Shown piece by piece: positions 12,017 to 21,764 of a stretch of DNA of 64,000 bases. This stretch comes from Phaeoceros laevis (taxonomy: Eukaryota > Anthocerotophyta > Anthocerotopsida > Notothyladales), in NCBI GenBank assembly GCA_049999765.1, contig JBNGIQ010009341.1, positions 116,795-180,794 of the forward strand. Direction: 5' to 3'. Under the pieces are notes generated by a model. It saw only the letters and a list, made by a program, of their open reading frames with translations. It did no database searches and had not been told where the DNA came from. The translations under genes and the position numbers were made by a program. Every line of letters starts with the position of its first letter. The stretch's first letter is position 1.

Positions 12017-12355
12017 CACCACTTGCGGTCTCTCATTGATCTGCTGCGCTAGTTGCGCTTGCGTCAATTTCTTGTCGATCCTGGCCTTTTGAATTGCATG
12101 CCGCACATCAGACGCAACTTTATTGATCGAATTGGGCTCCGTCTCCTCGTCAAGCTTCCGCGCATTGACGGAGGTGGACGCCTCTTTCTTGTTGGTCCCG
12201 GCATCAAATTTCTTGATTGTGAGCACATCCGCACCAGCCCTGACAGCCGCATTGACAGCCTTGGGGTCGCGGGCTTCTGACGCTTTGGTTCCTCGCTTGT
12301 GCACGACAACCGGGGCCCAATCCTGGTCGAAAGGGCCGCTGGACCTGTTTGGCAT
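12017..12355 (-). CDS. MBF1: Multiprotein bridging factor 1 (MBF1), partial at gap
   Basis: Starts at ATG 12355 (MPNRSSGPFDQDWAPVVVH) and runs 113 codons to the gap. It holds the complete MBF1 N-terminal domain and the first part of the HTH-XRE domain (KLTQAQLAQQINERPQVV). MBF1 bridges transcription activators and TBP and acts in stress responses. The exon end reads CAAGTGGTG; the adjacent repeat carries the same bases followed by a donor-like GTGAGTG, so an intron probably starts here. The last exon (QEYEAGKAVPNQQ... in the other copy) is not seen downstream, so it is either in the gap or lost. It is a paralogue of the intact gene at 16326-16763, in opposite orientation. Confidence 0.82.
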
Positions 12356-13489
12356 GCCTGCTCGCTGGTTGAAAGAATGTTTGCAGTCAACCGTCTCCGA
12401 GCGCCCAAGTGGTCTCTTGTCTTGCAAAACGCTGCAATTCCGCAATGAAATCACCGAATCAAGAACCTTCTCTTTGGCACGGATTCATATGTTGGGAATG
12501 GTCCAGAACACTGCATGTGACTCCCGGCCACGCAGAGACGTGCATACTGGGTCACGTATGTGAACTGTACGTAACCTAGAGTTTGAAGTATGAACAGCCA
12601 TTTCCCATAGCGAAGGCGAACCGGACTGTTGTAGAAAGCACAAGCTATGAATGGGGAAACGAAGCGAACGATCACATGCTTGATCCAGGCTAGGCAAGTG
12701 TATACTGATGGGCTGGGGAGGGGCATTCAGCCCAACCTGTTTGTCTGAAACTGGCTGATGGATGTGTGGTGAAATTGTGATTACTGGATAAGCTAGGGCA
12801 TTAGGTACACAACGACTTCTCCTTTTCTGAGACAAGTACTGGTGCTAGCTAACACCCTGTTACAATTGCCTGCTCTTCCGAGGCATGCACAAGGGTTGAA
12901 GCTTCAACCACATATTCTGGAGAAAGGACTAGAAGCTGATATGCCTTGACCATAGGCTTGTTTTTCACACTATCTTCTTTAGCCAGTGCCCAGACCATCA
13001 AGAAATTTTAAGAGGATGGCCACAGCTGGCAACAGCACATTCCAAGTGAGCATAGACGAAATGCAATTTACTCGAAGTTCTGAAGGCCTGGACGAAAGTT
13101 TGCGCTCAAAGGTGGCCTCCCTCATGTAGAGTCCTTCCAGGCATCCGTTTCTAGTTTGAGATTTTTCGTGTGGTGACCTTGCTATCGGCGCTATATCCTG
13201 CAGCAGAGCAGAGACAGCCCAAAACAGATGCAAACTGTGTACAGACCAGCACAAAGTGGCAGAATTTCTGGTATGCGGAGTTCTGTCCCCGTTATGGTAG
13301 AAGGTAGCTGGTGGATGCGGCTGCATTCACAAACAGCAATCAACTGTGAACAGAAGCAGCAAAGGCGTCGTGCCTGGTGATGGCGTTGAGGCTTGGTGGC
13401 GATGGCAGCACAAGAAGGCTGGCGGTGGTGCCACAGGGAGGATGGCGTGAGGTCTACGTAGGACCGAATGATTGGCCAGTTGGTCAAAC
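12356..13489. other. Intergenic between MBF1 copy and PPR gene, divergent
   Basis: About 1.1 kb between two genes that point away from each other. It should hold both promoters and perhaps a first exon of the PPR gene. The short frames seen on both strands have no domain. No repeat stands out. Confidence 0.35.
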
Positions 13490-16012
13490 ATGTGCACATG
13501 TGCATTTCTTCCAGAAGGAATTTATGTCTCCAGACCTGCACATTTGCAGCACCGAAGTACGGAGCAAGTGCTTCAGATCGACAGCTCAAATTCCTCGCAA
13601 GGGGTGAGAACAGTTCGACGAAGGAAGTCACTGTGCAAAGAAGCTAGTCGAAGCAGCCTCGGAAGCGTTGCCACTTCAAACAAGGAATGCAGAACTGGAA
13701 CTGCCGTTGATTGTGGCTTAGCGTCATCGGATGAGTTTGCCTGGACGGCACTTATATCTGAGCATACAAAGTCTGGGCAAGCTCGACAGGCTCTCAAAAT
13801 CTACCGAGAAATGCTAGACCGCGGAGTGAAACCTAGCTCGTATACCTGTGTGGCTGCATTGAAGGCATGCAGTAGCTTGCAGGACCTTGAAACCGCTAAG
13901 CAGATGCATGCTAACGTGGTCATAAATGGGTTTCAATCGGTTGCTCATGTTGGGAACATGCTGGTGGATGTGTATGCAAAATGTGGAAGCCTGGTGGATG
14001 CCCGGCATGTCTTTGACACAATACCTAATCGTAATGTTGTTTCCTGGACTTCGATGATATCGGGGTATGCACAGATGGGAGAGGGTGAAATGGCTTTGCA
14101 GCTGTACACACAGATGCAACAAGAAGGTGTGGTACCCAACGATCGCACTTATGTTGGAGCAATCAAAGCTTGCAGTAGCCTGGCTGCATCTGAAAAGGAG
14201 AACAAAAGGGACGGTCTTGAGCACTTGAGAGCTATCCACCTAGACATCGTAAAGAGTGGTTCAGAGTCCGGTATATATGTAGGGACCATGCTGGTAGATG
14301 CTTACGCAAAAGCTGAGAGCCTGGTGGATTCGAGGAGTGTATTCGAGAAGATGCCTTACCGCAATGTGGTCTCCTGGAACGCCATGATTTTGGGGTATGT
14401 CCAAATGGAAGAGGGTGAAGAGGCACTGCAGTTATATGCACGAATGAAACAGGAAGGTGTCCGTCCCAATGATCGAACATTCGGAGGTGTACTTAAAGCT
14501 TGTAGTAGCTTGACTGAACTGGAGGGAGCCGATGGGAAGCATGTAAAACAATGGTGCATTGAGCAAGTGCGAACTATCCACAAAGACATTGTGAAGTGTA
14601 GGTGTGACCTAGCTGTATTTGTGTGGAACATGCTGATGGATGCATATGTGAGATGTGGAAGCCTGGTGACTGCTAGGCAGGTCTTTGCGGAGATTCCTGA
14701 TCGTAGTGTGGTTTCCTGGAATATCATGATTTGGGGGTGTGTGCAGATGGATGAGGGTCAAGGCGCTTTGGAACTGTATGCCCAGATGCTAGAGGAAGGC
14801 TTTGTGCTTGATGACCGAACATTTGTTGGTGCACTGAAGGCTTGTAGTAGCCTGGCCACAGTAGAGGATTGGGTGAGCAAAGAGGATGGGACTCGTTTGA
14901 AAGAAAGGTGCCTGCAGCAGGTCAGAGCCATCCACTCAGAGATCCTAAAGAGAGAGCGTGAGTTGTCTGTATTCATTGGCACGATGCTGGTCGACGTGTA
15001 TGCAAAATGTGGGAGCCTTGTCGCTGCTAGGCAAGTCTTTGACAACATCCCTCATCACGATGTAGTTTCCTGGACTGCCATGATCTCAGGGTACGCTAAG
15101 ATGGAAGAGGGAGAAGAGGCACTGCAGCTGTTCAATAGGATGCAAAAGGAAGGTGTCCCACCAAATGAGCTAACGTTCATAGGTGCTCTCAAGGCTTGCA
15201 GTTTGGTAGCAGGGCTGGAGACAGGGAAGGGTATTCATGCTCAGATGTCCAAGTTAGGACTGGAGACTGCTGGTTTACTTGTACCCACTAGTCTGATCGA
15301 CATGTACTGCAAGTGTGGGAGCATGCAAAGTGCACAGCAGGTGTTTGATGCTCTGCACACAAGACCCATTGCAACATGGAACGCATTGATCTCCGGGTAT
15401 ACCTACCATGGGGGGAGTGACCTTGTCTTTGATTTGTTCCAGAGAATGAAGCAGGAGGGGACAAAGCCAGACAGCATCACATTTCTCAGCATTCTCACTG
15501 TATGCAGCCATGCGGGTCTCGTGGACAAGGGCCAGACGTACTTGAAAGCTATGAGCAGTGAGTACGGCATCACCCCAACCATCGACCACTACACTTGTGT
15601 GGTCGATCTACTTGGTCGCGCAGGCGAAGTAGACAAGGCCATGAGCATGGTGGACACCATGCCTTTCCAAGCTGATGGTGTGGTATGGCAAACTATCTTG
15701 TCTGCCTGTCAAAAGTGGAGAGACGTCCAACTTGGAAGCATTGCATTCGAAGCTGCAGTGAAGTTGGATGAAATGGATGCTGCAGCATATGTCTTGATGT
15801 CCAATGTTTATGCAGCTGCCCACATGCCAGAGGATGCGAATGAGATACAGGCAGTGAGAGTGCAAACTGGAGCCTGGAAAAAGCCAGGACGGAGCTCGTG
15901 GACCGACGTCAACGGAACTGTGCATTCATTTGTGGTCGGAGATCGAGCACATCCAGAATGCGCTCACATATGTGCAAAGCTTGAAGATCTGTTTGTCAAA
16001 ATGAAAAGATGA
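13490..16012 (+). CDS. PLS-class PPR protein, E type without DYW deaminase
   Basis: One open exon of 840 codons from ATG 13490; the true start could lie in an upstream exon. About 75 residues of leader with no repeat (likely organelle targeting) precede tandem P-L-S pentatricopeptide repeats such as MLVDVYAKCGSLVDARHVFD and VVSWTSMISGYAQMGEGEMA. The C terminus has E motifs and a canonical PG box (WKKPGRSSWTDVNG) and stops soon after FVVGDRAHPECAH, before any deaminase core. Such proteins bind specific organelle transcripts and may recruit a separate DYW protein for editing. Three of the L-type units carry extra, lysine/glutamate-rich linkers of roughly 10-17 residues before the conserved IH (for example EKENKRDGLEHLRAIH), which is unusual. 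The function is by family only; the RNA target is unknown. Confidence 0.88.
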   Translation: MCTCAFLPEGIYVSRPAHLQHRSTEQVLQIDSSNSSQGVRTVRRRKSLCKEASRSSLGSVATSNKECRTGTAVDCGLASSDEFAWTALISEHTKSGQARQALKIYREMLDRGVKPSSYTCVAALKACSSLQDLETAKQMHANVVINGFQSVAHVGNMLVDVYAKCGSLVDARHVFDTIPNRNVVSWTSMISGYAQMGEGEMALQLYTQMQQEGVVPNDRTYVGAIKACSSLAASEKENKRDGLEHLRAIHLDIVKSGSESGIYVGTMLVDAYAKAESLVDSRSVFEKMPYRNVVSWNAMILGYVQMEEGEEALQLYARMKQEGVRPNDRTFGGVLKACSSLTELEGADGKHVKQWCIEQVRTIHKDIVKCRCDLAVFVWNMLMDAYVRCGSLVTARQVFAEIPDRSVVSWNIMIWGCVQMDEGQGALELYAQMLEEGFVLDDRTFVGALKACSSLATVEDWVSKEDGTRLKERCLQQVRAIHSEILKRERELSVFIGTMLVDVYAKCGSLVAARQVFDNIPHHDVVSWTAMISGYAKMEEGEEALQLFNRMQKEGVPPNELTFIGALKACSLVAGLETGKGIHAQMSKLGLETAGLLVPTSLIDMYCKCGSMQSAQQVFDALHTRPIATWNALISGYTYHGGSDLVFDLFQRMKQEGTKPDSITFLSILTVCSHAGLVDKGQTYLKAMSSEYGITPTIDHYTCVVDLLGRAGEVDKAMSMVDTMPFQADGVVWQTILSACQKWRDVQLGSIAFEAAVKLDEMDAAAYVLMSNVYAAAHMPEDANEIQAVRVQTGAWKKPGRSSWTDVNGTVHSFVVGDRAHPECAHICAKLEDLFVKMKR

Positions 16013-16325
16013 TGAAAGATCTGTAGGGGTCCATCTTGAAATTTGTAAAGTGTACGGTAAATGAAAATTCAATGTACAGTTGGGGATAATAAAAACTCTG
16101 GAAACTTCGTAGAAGCCTTGGGCAGCACGGTAGTCTTCGTCGGGGGTAGGAGCGGGTTAGTTTCTAGCCTATATCAGGCCGTCCTAGTCTACATAGTCTC
16201 GCTTGGATACATACTTGCTACATACTTCCTCTCAGCTCATTTGCAGCAGCAGTGACGCGGCGTGAGCGCTATCTGGACACAGTGACAACGCTTTGGACGA
16301 GGGAAGAGTGAAGAAGCTGCACACC

Positions 16326-16763
16326 ATGCCAACCAGGTCTAGCGGCCCTGTGGACCAGCAGGATTGGGCCCCTGTTGTGGTGCACAAGCGAGGCACCAAG
16401 GCAGCTGACGCCCGCGACCCCAAGGCGGTGAATGCCGCAATCCGGGCGGGTGCGGATGTGCTAACGATCAAAAAGTTTGATGGCGGCACCAACAAGAAGG
16501 AGGCCTCCACCTCCGTGAATGCGCGCAAGCTGGACCAGGAGACGGAGCCGGCTGCGCTGGAGAAGGTCTCCTCGGATGTGCGGCTGGCCATCCAGAAGGC
16601 CAGGATCGATAAGAAGCTCACGCAGGCTCAGCTGGCGCAGCAGATCAACGAGAGACCTCAGGTGGTGCAGGAGTACGAGGCAGGGAAAGCGGTTCCCAAC
16701 CAGCAGGTCCTAGGCAAGCTGGAGCGGGTCTTGGGAGTGAAGTTGAGAGGAAAATTGAAGTGA
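16326..16763 (+). CDS. MBF1: Multiprotein bridging factor 1 (MBF1), intronless
   Basis: A single exon of 145 codons that covers the whole family: the N-terminal MBF1 domain (WAPVVVHKRGTKAADARDPK) and the C-terminal HTH-XRE domain (LTQAQLAQQINERPQVVQEY, then GKAVPNQQVLGKLERVLGVK). It is a transcriptional coactivator that links bZIP-type activators with TBP in the nucleus. The start at 16326 gives MPTRSSGPVDQQDW, matching the paralogue at 12355. Codon use is more G/C-rich than in the paralogue. Lack of introns may reflect a retrocopy or intron loss; a short 5' leader with no long open frame precedes it. Confidence 0.95.
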   Translation: MPTRSSGPVDQQDWAPVVVHKRGTKAADARDPKAVNAAIRAGADVLTIKKFDGGTNKKEASTSVNARKLDQETEPAALEKVSSDVRLAIQKARIDKKLTQAQLAQQINERPQVVQEYEAGKAVPNQQVLGKLERVLGVKLRGKLK

Positions 16764-17709
16764 CAGGAGGTGGTGCTCGTGGCAGCGGGAGGTTGGTTAT
16801 CTGATGCCTTCGGTCTAGGGTTTCACTTCCGTTGCTGGGACTTTGGTATGGCAGAGGATGCGGTTTGGCGCAGCACCAGGAGGCGGAGCGCACTTGCCTG
16901 AAGATGAGCAAGAGGAGCGCGGGGACAACACCCTAAACCAAGAGTTTGCAAATCCGGGCTGTCATTTCAGCTAACGAGCTTCTTCAGCCTTGTTGTAGAG
17001 CTAGCTAGGTGGTCCGTTAGTGCTCCTTGTACAGTGGTAGTGACCTCTGGCTAGAAGATTTGGCCCTGTAATCTTCAAATCGTATCAAAGGAATTCTACA
17101 GAGGTTGATGTGAACTTGCAGATGCTGCATGTTCTGAGGTGAAAGCCAAGGTAGGACAGGGATGTTCATAGGCTTTTGTCCAGGTTTTGTCACTGAGCTT
17201 TGTGCGTTCTGGATCATCCACTTTCGGTAATTGTTGTTTCGTAGGAAAATCATTTGTGTGGCTCATGAGGACCCGTTCAGATGGCCGGCATTTCATTCGT
17301 TGGGGATTCCATGAGATACACTGGTAGGGGGAGATGGGGTATTGCATATTCTGCAGTGGCCACACATCGGCATTCGGTGAAATGTTGGTATCTGCTTTAT
17401 TAGTCTAATTGCCCTTGGAGCCCTGCCTTTCGGGCGCAGAGTTGTCAGGGGAGTTGCTGTGTGCGTCGGACACCGTATTTCCAGCTCGAGTGGATATTTT
17501 GATGACACCTGGAATTACAACAGGGGTTGCCGCCGCACTGCGAACAGCTTTTGTCAGCTTGCGCGATTCTACACCGTCACTTCTCTGATCATGCAAATTC
17601 TGCCAGCCGCACAGATCTGCGATGCTAGCACATGCGACCTCTCTGATGGTCAAATTGAGCTTCATGACGCTTCCGCGCTGTTGGATCCTCCTCTTCATAG
17701 CCCAGGAGT
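16764..17709. other. Intergenic, no clear gene
   Basis: T/G-rich sequence probably including the MBF1 3' UTR. A minus-strand frame at 17405-17815 is open but overlaps the start of the PGG gene and has no family features, so it was not called. Confidence 0.35.
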
Positions 17710-18763
17710 ATGAAGAAATTGCCCTTGCGCCTGGAGAACATCGGGCCAAGGTCCGTTTCCGATGGCAACATAGTGGATCTGGCTTCCTCAGAAGGTTGGT
17801 TGACACTCCTGGCAATCAGTGCAATGCAACATCTGAGTTGATAGAAGCCGATAGATGAATGCCCCAAACTTCCTCGTGACATGACGTGCAGAGCAGCAGG
17901 GGCAGCAGGTTGATCAGCCACCATCCGGAAGCTTCGGTCCATGGGCATGGCCCCCCCCTGTCAGCGAAGCCGAGGTTTTCCAGCGACTCATTGAGGCATC
18001 CGAGGCGCAGACGAATGCGGTACAGGCGTACATGCAGCACAGGAAGGAAGCTAAGCCGATAGCACGAACTCATCAGCAGGTCCTCAAGGCCTACTACTGC
18101 AACAGCTCCTACAACACCACGGTGGTGATAGCAGCTTTGATCATCACCTGCTGCTTCGCGGGCATCCTGCAGCCTCCAGGAGGAACGCAGTCCGGGGACG
18201 GGCCTAACAGGCCAGGGGCGGCGAATCTGGGGTCCCGGGCCTCCTTCAAGGTCTTCTTCGTCACCAATGGGCTGGCTATGGTCACAGCCTCGTTCGCCAT
18301 CTTCCTGCTCATGACCGGTCACCCTATCACTGAAGGCGGAGCCGAATTCCTGCTTTTTCTGGGCAGGATGTTGATGGGCATCGCCGTCCATTTCACTTTG
18401 GTTGCCTTCTTCTCGGCGGCCTTCATCGTGAGTGGAGAGGCGTCGGTGCTGGTTCCTGTGGTGGTGCTGTGCGGGGTGCTCTTCGTCTTCTACTACTCTC
18501 TTTACACGTGTGAGGGGCTGGGATGCAGACGCCCTCAAAGCAAGCAGGAAGCAGCAGAACAAGCATCCAAGCAACAGAGTCGAGTAGTCGAAACGGCTGC
18601 TCCTCTGCCGGTGTTGGATCTGAGCCGATCAACCAGGTTATCATCCCTCGGAATGACCTCCTGGGCAACGCCCCGCACCTTTGGTCGTTCCTTCGACAGA
18701 CGAAGCTCCGAAGGCTCAGAAGGGTCTTCTGTACAACTGACTGTCGCATCGGACAAGATTTGA
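17710..18763 (+). CDS. PGG-domain membrane protein
   Basis: Two exons are proposed, 17710-17794 and 17892-18763, joined in phase 1 by a 97-bp intron, giving 318 residues. The second exon is well supported; it has no in-frame ATG until 18032, which is why a first exon was sought. The core is a PGG domain: a first hydrophobic helix ending in GILQPPGG, then three more membrane segments around KVFFVTNGLAMVTASFAIFL, FLLFLGRMLMGIAVHFTLVA and VLVPVVVLCGVLFVFYYSLY. A Ser/Arg-rich cytosolic tail follows. Most plant PGG proteins have ankyrin repeats before the domain; none are visible here. Function unknown; some ankyrin-PGG relatives act in salt or defence responses. Confidence 0.7.
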
Positions 18764-19262
18764 TGATGTTTTTTCTGCAAATATTCTTCTTGCCCTTTCT
18801 GCAACATTCTCGTTGTGTCGTGCAGGAAGTGCATTTCTGTCTCCAAGAGTCGTAACCTCATTGTCGTAGAACTGAGTTAGAGTCAGCAGGACTAGGACGA
18901 ATGCCCCACTCGGAAACTTCAGGTATGCCCCACTCGGAAGTTTCCAAAGCCATGCGGGCCTTAGGGTTTCGAGCTCGCATGTTCATATGCAACATGCAAT
19001 CCGCATGCGTAAGCACATCAAGGATATGACCAGTTTTTGCTTTCCAGGTCTGTTTGAGGTGAAACTGTAACCTTCAACAGTATGGTAGCAGATGAGACGC
19101 ATCCAAAAGCATCGTGTTTATGGGAGAATTGTTAATTGTACAGTTGGTGCTCAGACGAACGGCTACACATGACATGCCCCTCTGAAAATTCTCGTAAGAC
19201 GTTGAGTTTCTTGAACCTCGGGAAATTCCAGAAATATATAGGACACATCTCGAAGGTATTTG
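18764..19262. other. Intergenic between convergent genes
   Basis: The 3' ends of the PGG gene and the PPR gene face each other here. A short direct repeat (ATGCCCCACTCGGAA, twice, about 18900-18940) is the only structure noted. Confidence 0.4.
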
Positions 19263-21581
19263 TCAGTGCCGATCCCCACATGAACAAGACCCATCCACAA
19301 AATGGTGCACACGGTGAACATCTCTTACTATGATTTCTCGATTTTCCATCTGAGACAATATCTTGGTGCTACTATGGCAGTCATTGCACATACGAAGATC
19401 CTTCGTAACTAGTAATGTTGTGCCTCCGGGCGTGTTTATTAGACCATACGCCAGTGCCAGTTTCTCAGCATGTCCACACAACGAATCTTCTTTTTCACTC
19501 TCTGACACTGCTTTCAGCACCAACTCAGTCTGCGGTACGTAGCCTCCTACCTCCTTCAACTTTAAATGGACACTTTTCAGCCTCGATGAAACATCAGCCC
19601 TTTCTTCTCCCACTTTAAACTCATGCACCTTGTTCTTCACTTCAATGCAGGCTTTTGCAGGCTTCTTCCAAGCACCTGCGGACTTTCTCAAGGATTCTAT
19701 TCTATCAACATCCTTCCACATTCCAGCATTTGCATATATGCTGCCCAAGAGCACATATGCAGCTGCATCTTCTGGTTCCAATGCAACTACACGGTCAAAA
19801 CATCGAATTCCACGCTCTATATCACCACGGCCTTTGCAAGCACATAGCAAAGATGTCCATCCGACAACATCGTTCTCGAAAGGCATAGTTTGCAACAAAG
19901 TTTCTGCCTCATCTAGGTGCCCTGACCGGGCAAGAACATCGACCATGGTGTTATAGTGATACAAAGTTGGGATAATGCCGCAGTCGACCATCATTTTGAA
20001 ATACCGTTCGCTGTCCTGCACTAAGCCTGCATGGCTGCATGCCACAAGAAGACAAACAAAGGTGGACTCATTGGGTTGGAAACCTTGCTGACACATTTCC
20101 TCAAAACACTGCATCGCCTTTGCACCATCACCATGTTCGGCATAGCCATTAAGCAGAGCATTCCATGTCACCACATCTCTTGTGGCCAGATTGTCAAAAA
20201 CCCTGCGAGCATCCTCCAGGCTCCCACATTTCGAATACATGTCTACTAGGCAGTTTCCGACAAATGTATTGGCTTCCAGTCCTCTCCTCTGAATCTGTGA
20301 ATGAAACTGCTTGCCTGTGTATAAAGCTCCAACGCTAGCACATGCTTTCAATAGGCAAACAAATGTATGATCGGTTGGAGTGATAAAATGATCTTGCATA
20401 CCTGAATAAAGAGCAAGGGCTTCTTGTCCTAGCCCCTTCTGAGCATACCCAGCGAGCATGGCAGTCCATGTCACCACATTCTTGGTGGGCAATCTGTCAA
20501 ACACCGTCCGAGCATCCACTAAGCTCCCGCATTTTGCATACATGTCCACCAGGCAGCTCCCAACTATCACATCAGCTTCCAGCCCTTGTTGCTGAAGCTG
20601 TGCATGCAGCTGCTGACCCTGATGCAAAGCCTTGACGCTAGCACATGCTTGCAAGAGGCAAACAAATGTAACTTGATCAGCTGGAGTCAAGCCATCTTGT
20701 TGCATATCTGCGTATAGCGCCAGGGCATCTGCACCAAGCCCATGCTGGGCATACCCCGCAATCATGGAATTCCAAGTCACCACATTTCTGGCAGGCCATG
20801 TGTCAAACACCCTACGAGCATCCTCCAAGCTTCCACATTTTGCATACATGTTCACTAGGCTGTTGCCAATGAAAATGTCGACAACAACACCACTACCCCA
20901 AACATCATCATGTACTTGCTTTCCAGTAGCTAAATCTGCTACAGCTGCACATGCCTTGAGGACTGCCACAAATATATAGCTGTTCGGCTTTACTGTCGTG
21001 TGGCACATCTGTGTATACAGCTCTATAGCCAACTTTGCCTGTCCATGGTCTGCATACGCCGTGATTATTGAAGCCCACATATAGCAATCTGGTACTGCCA
21101 CCTTGGTAAATGCCTGCATTGCTTCCACCAAACACCCATGAGAAGCATACATACGAATTATGTGGTTGGCAACAAATGCATTCGAGTCATGCCCACTTTT
21201 GCAGGCAAGAGCATGCACGCGCCTACCAAGAACCAAGTCCTTTTGTAAAATGCACCTGCTCAGGACACGGTAGAAGACAGAGTCTGCTACATGTCGTCCT
21301 CTCTGCACCATAAGGTTCAGCTCCTCAACAGCATTGCGAAGCTCCCCTTGCTCATATTGTTGGCTCAAGGTGCCGACCTCAAATTCCCTCAACCCCAGAG
21401 TTGGATCCAGTCTTGCAGGCTCCGAACGATTGTTTAGCCTCACGTCAGGATGGACAGGAGTCATGGTATCTGGTCTGGTGTCCCGCCACCTTATCTGTTT
21501 GCGTTTGGTTACGATTGCTGTGGCGGTCGAGTAGAGCCCGGCTTCCTGGGGGACGCAGGCCAAATTGCTGGCGGACATCAT
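19263..21581 (-). CDS. PPR-DYW protein with variant KP-type deaminase domain, candidate U-to-C editing factor
   Basis: One exon on the minus strand; the frame is open from 21647, and the first ATG is at 21581, giving 772 residues. A targeting leader precedes about a dozen tandem PLS repeats (VDMYAKCGSLVDARTVFD, VVTWTAMLAGYAQKGLGQEA). E motifs follow, then a complete DYW-like domain that departs from the norm at three places. The PG box reads KKPAKACIEV (KPAxA) instead of PGxSW. The deaminase site is HAEKLA instead of HSEKLA, although the zinc motif CNDCH is kept. The C terminus is CGDRH instead of CGDYW. These are the marks of the DYW:KP group, linked to reverse U-to-C editing in plastids and mitochondria of hornworts, some lycophytes and ferns. 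The target is unknown. Confidence 0.9.
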   Translation of the reverse strand: MMSASNLACVPQEAGLYSTATAIVTKRKQIRWRDTRPDTMTPVHPDVRLNNRSEPARLDPTLGLREFEVGTLSQQYEQGELRNAVEELNLMVQRGRHVADSVFYRVLSRCILQKDLVLGRRVHALACKSGHDSNAFVANHIIRMYASHGCLVEAMQAFTKVAVPDCYMWASIITAYADHGQAKLAIELYTQMCHTTVKPNSYIFVAVLKACAAVADLATGKQVHDDVWGSGVVVDIFIGNSLVNMYAKCGSLEDARRVFDTWPARNVVTWNSMIAGYAQHGLGADALALYADMQQDGLTPADQVTFVCLLQACASVKALHQGQQLHAQLQQQGLEADVIVGSCLVDMYAKCGSLVDARTVFDRLPTKNVVTWTAMLAGYAQKGLGQEALALYSGMQDHFITPTDHTFVCLLKACASVGALYTGKQFHSQIQRRGLEANTFVGNCLVDMYSKCGSLEDARRVFDNLATRDVVTWNALLNGYAEHGDGAKAMQCFEEMCQQGFQPNESTFVCLLVACSHAGLVQDSERYFKMMVDCGIIPTLYHYNTMVDVLARSGHLDEAETLLQTMPFENDVVGWTSLLCACKGRGDIERGIRCFDRVVALEPEDAAAYVLLGSIYANAGMWKDVDRIESLRKSAGAWKKPAKACIEVKNKVHEFKVGEERADVSSRLKSVHLKLKEVGGYVPQTELVLKAVSESEKEDSLCGHAEKLALAYGLINTPGGTTLLVTKDLRMCNDCHSSTKILSQMENREIIVRDVHRVHHFVDGSCSCGDRH

Positions 21582-21764
21582 AGCAGCGTGCAACAATCGT
21601 GAGACCTGAAATCCATTGACGAACAGGGATGATAAGTATGTTATCACCTCTACTTACTTACAGATTTTGTCATACGGTAGAGGGAGATCTTGTCGGTAGT
21701 GCAACTACAAACAGCTTTCGTAATACAACTGCTTTCATCGTAACAGGTCACAGACTGGGGCGGC
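21582..21764. promoter_or_regulatory. Shared divergent promoter region, PPR gene / glutaredoxin
   Basis: 183 bp between start codons of two genes pointing apart. The PPR reading frame stays open to 21647, so its leader, or a first exon, may overlap the glutaredoxin promoter. No specific motif can be named. Confidence 0.35.

Noticed and set aside
17405-17815. Minus-strand open frame of 136 codons
   Set aside because: It overlaps the start of the PGG gene and has no family match that I can recognise; composition gives no support.
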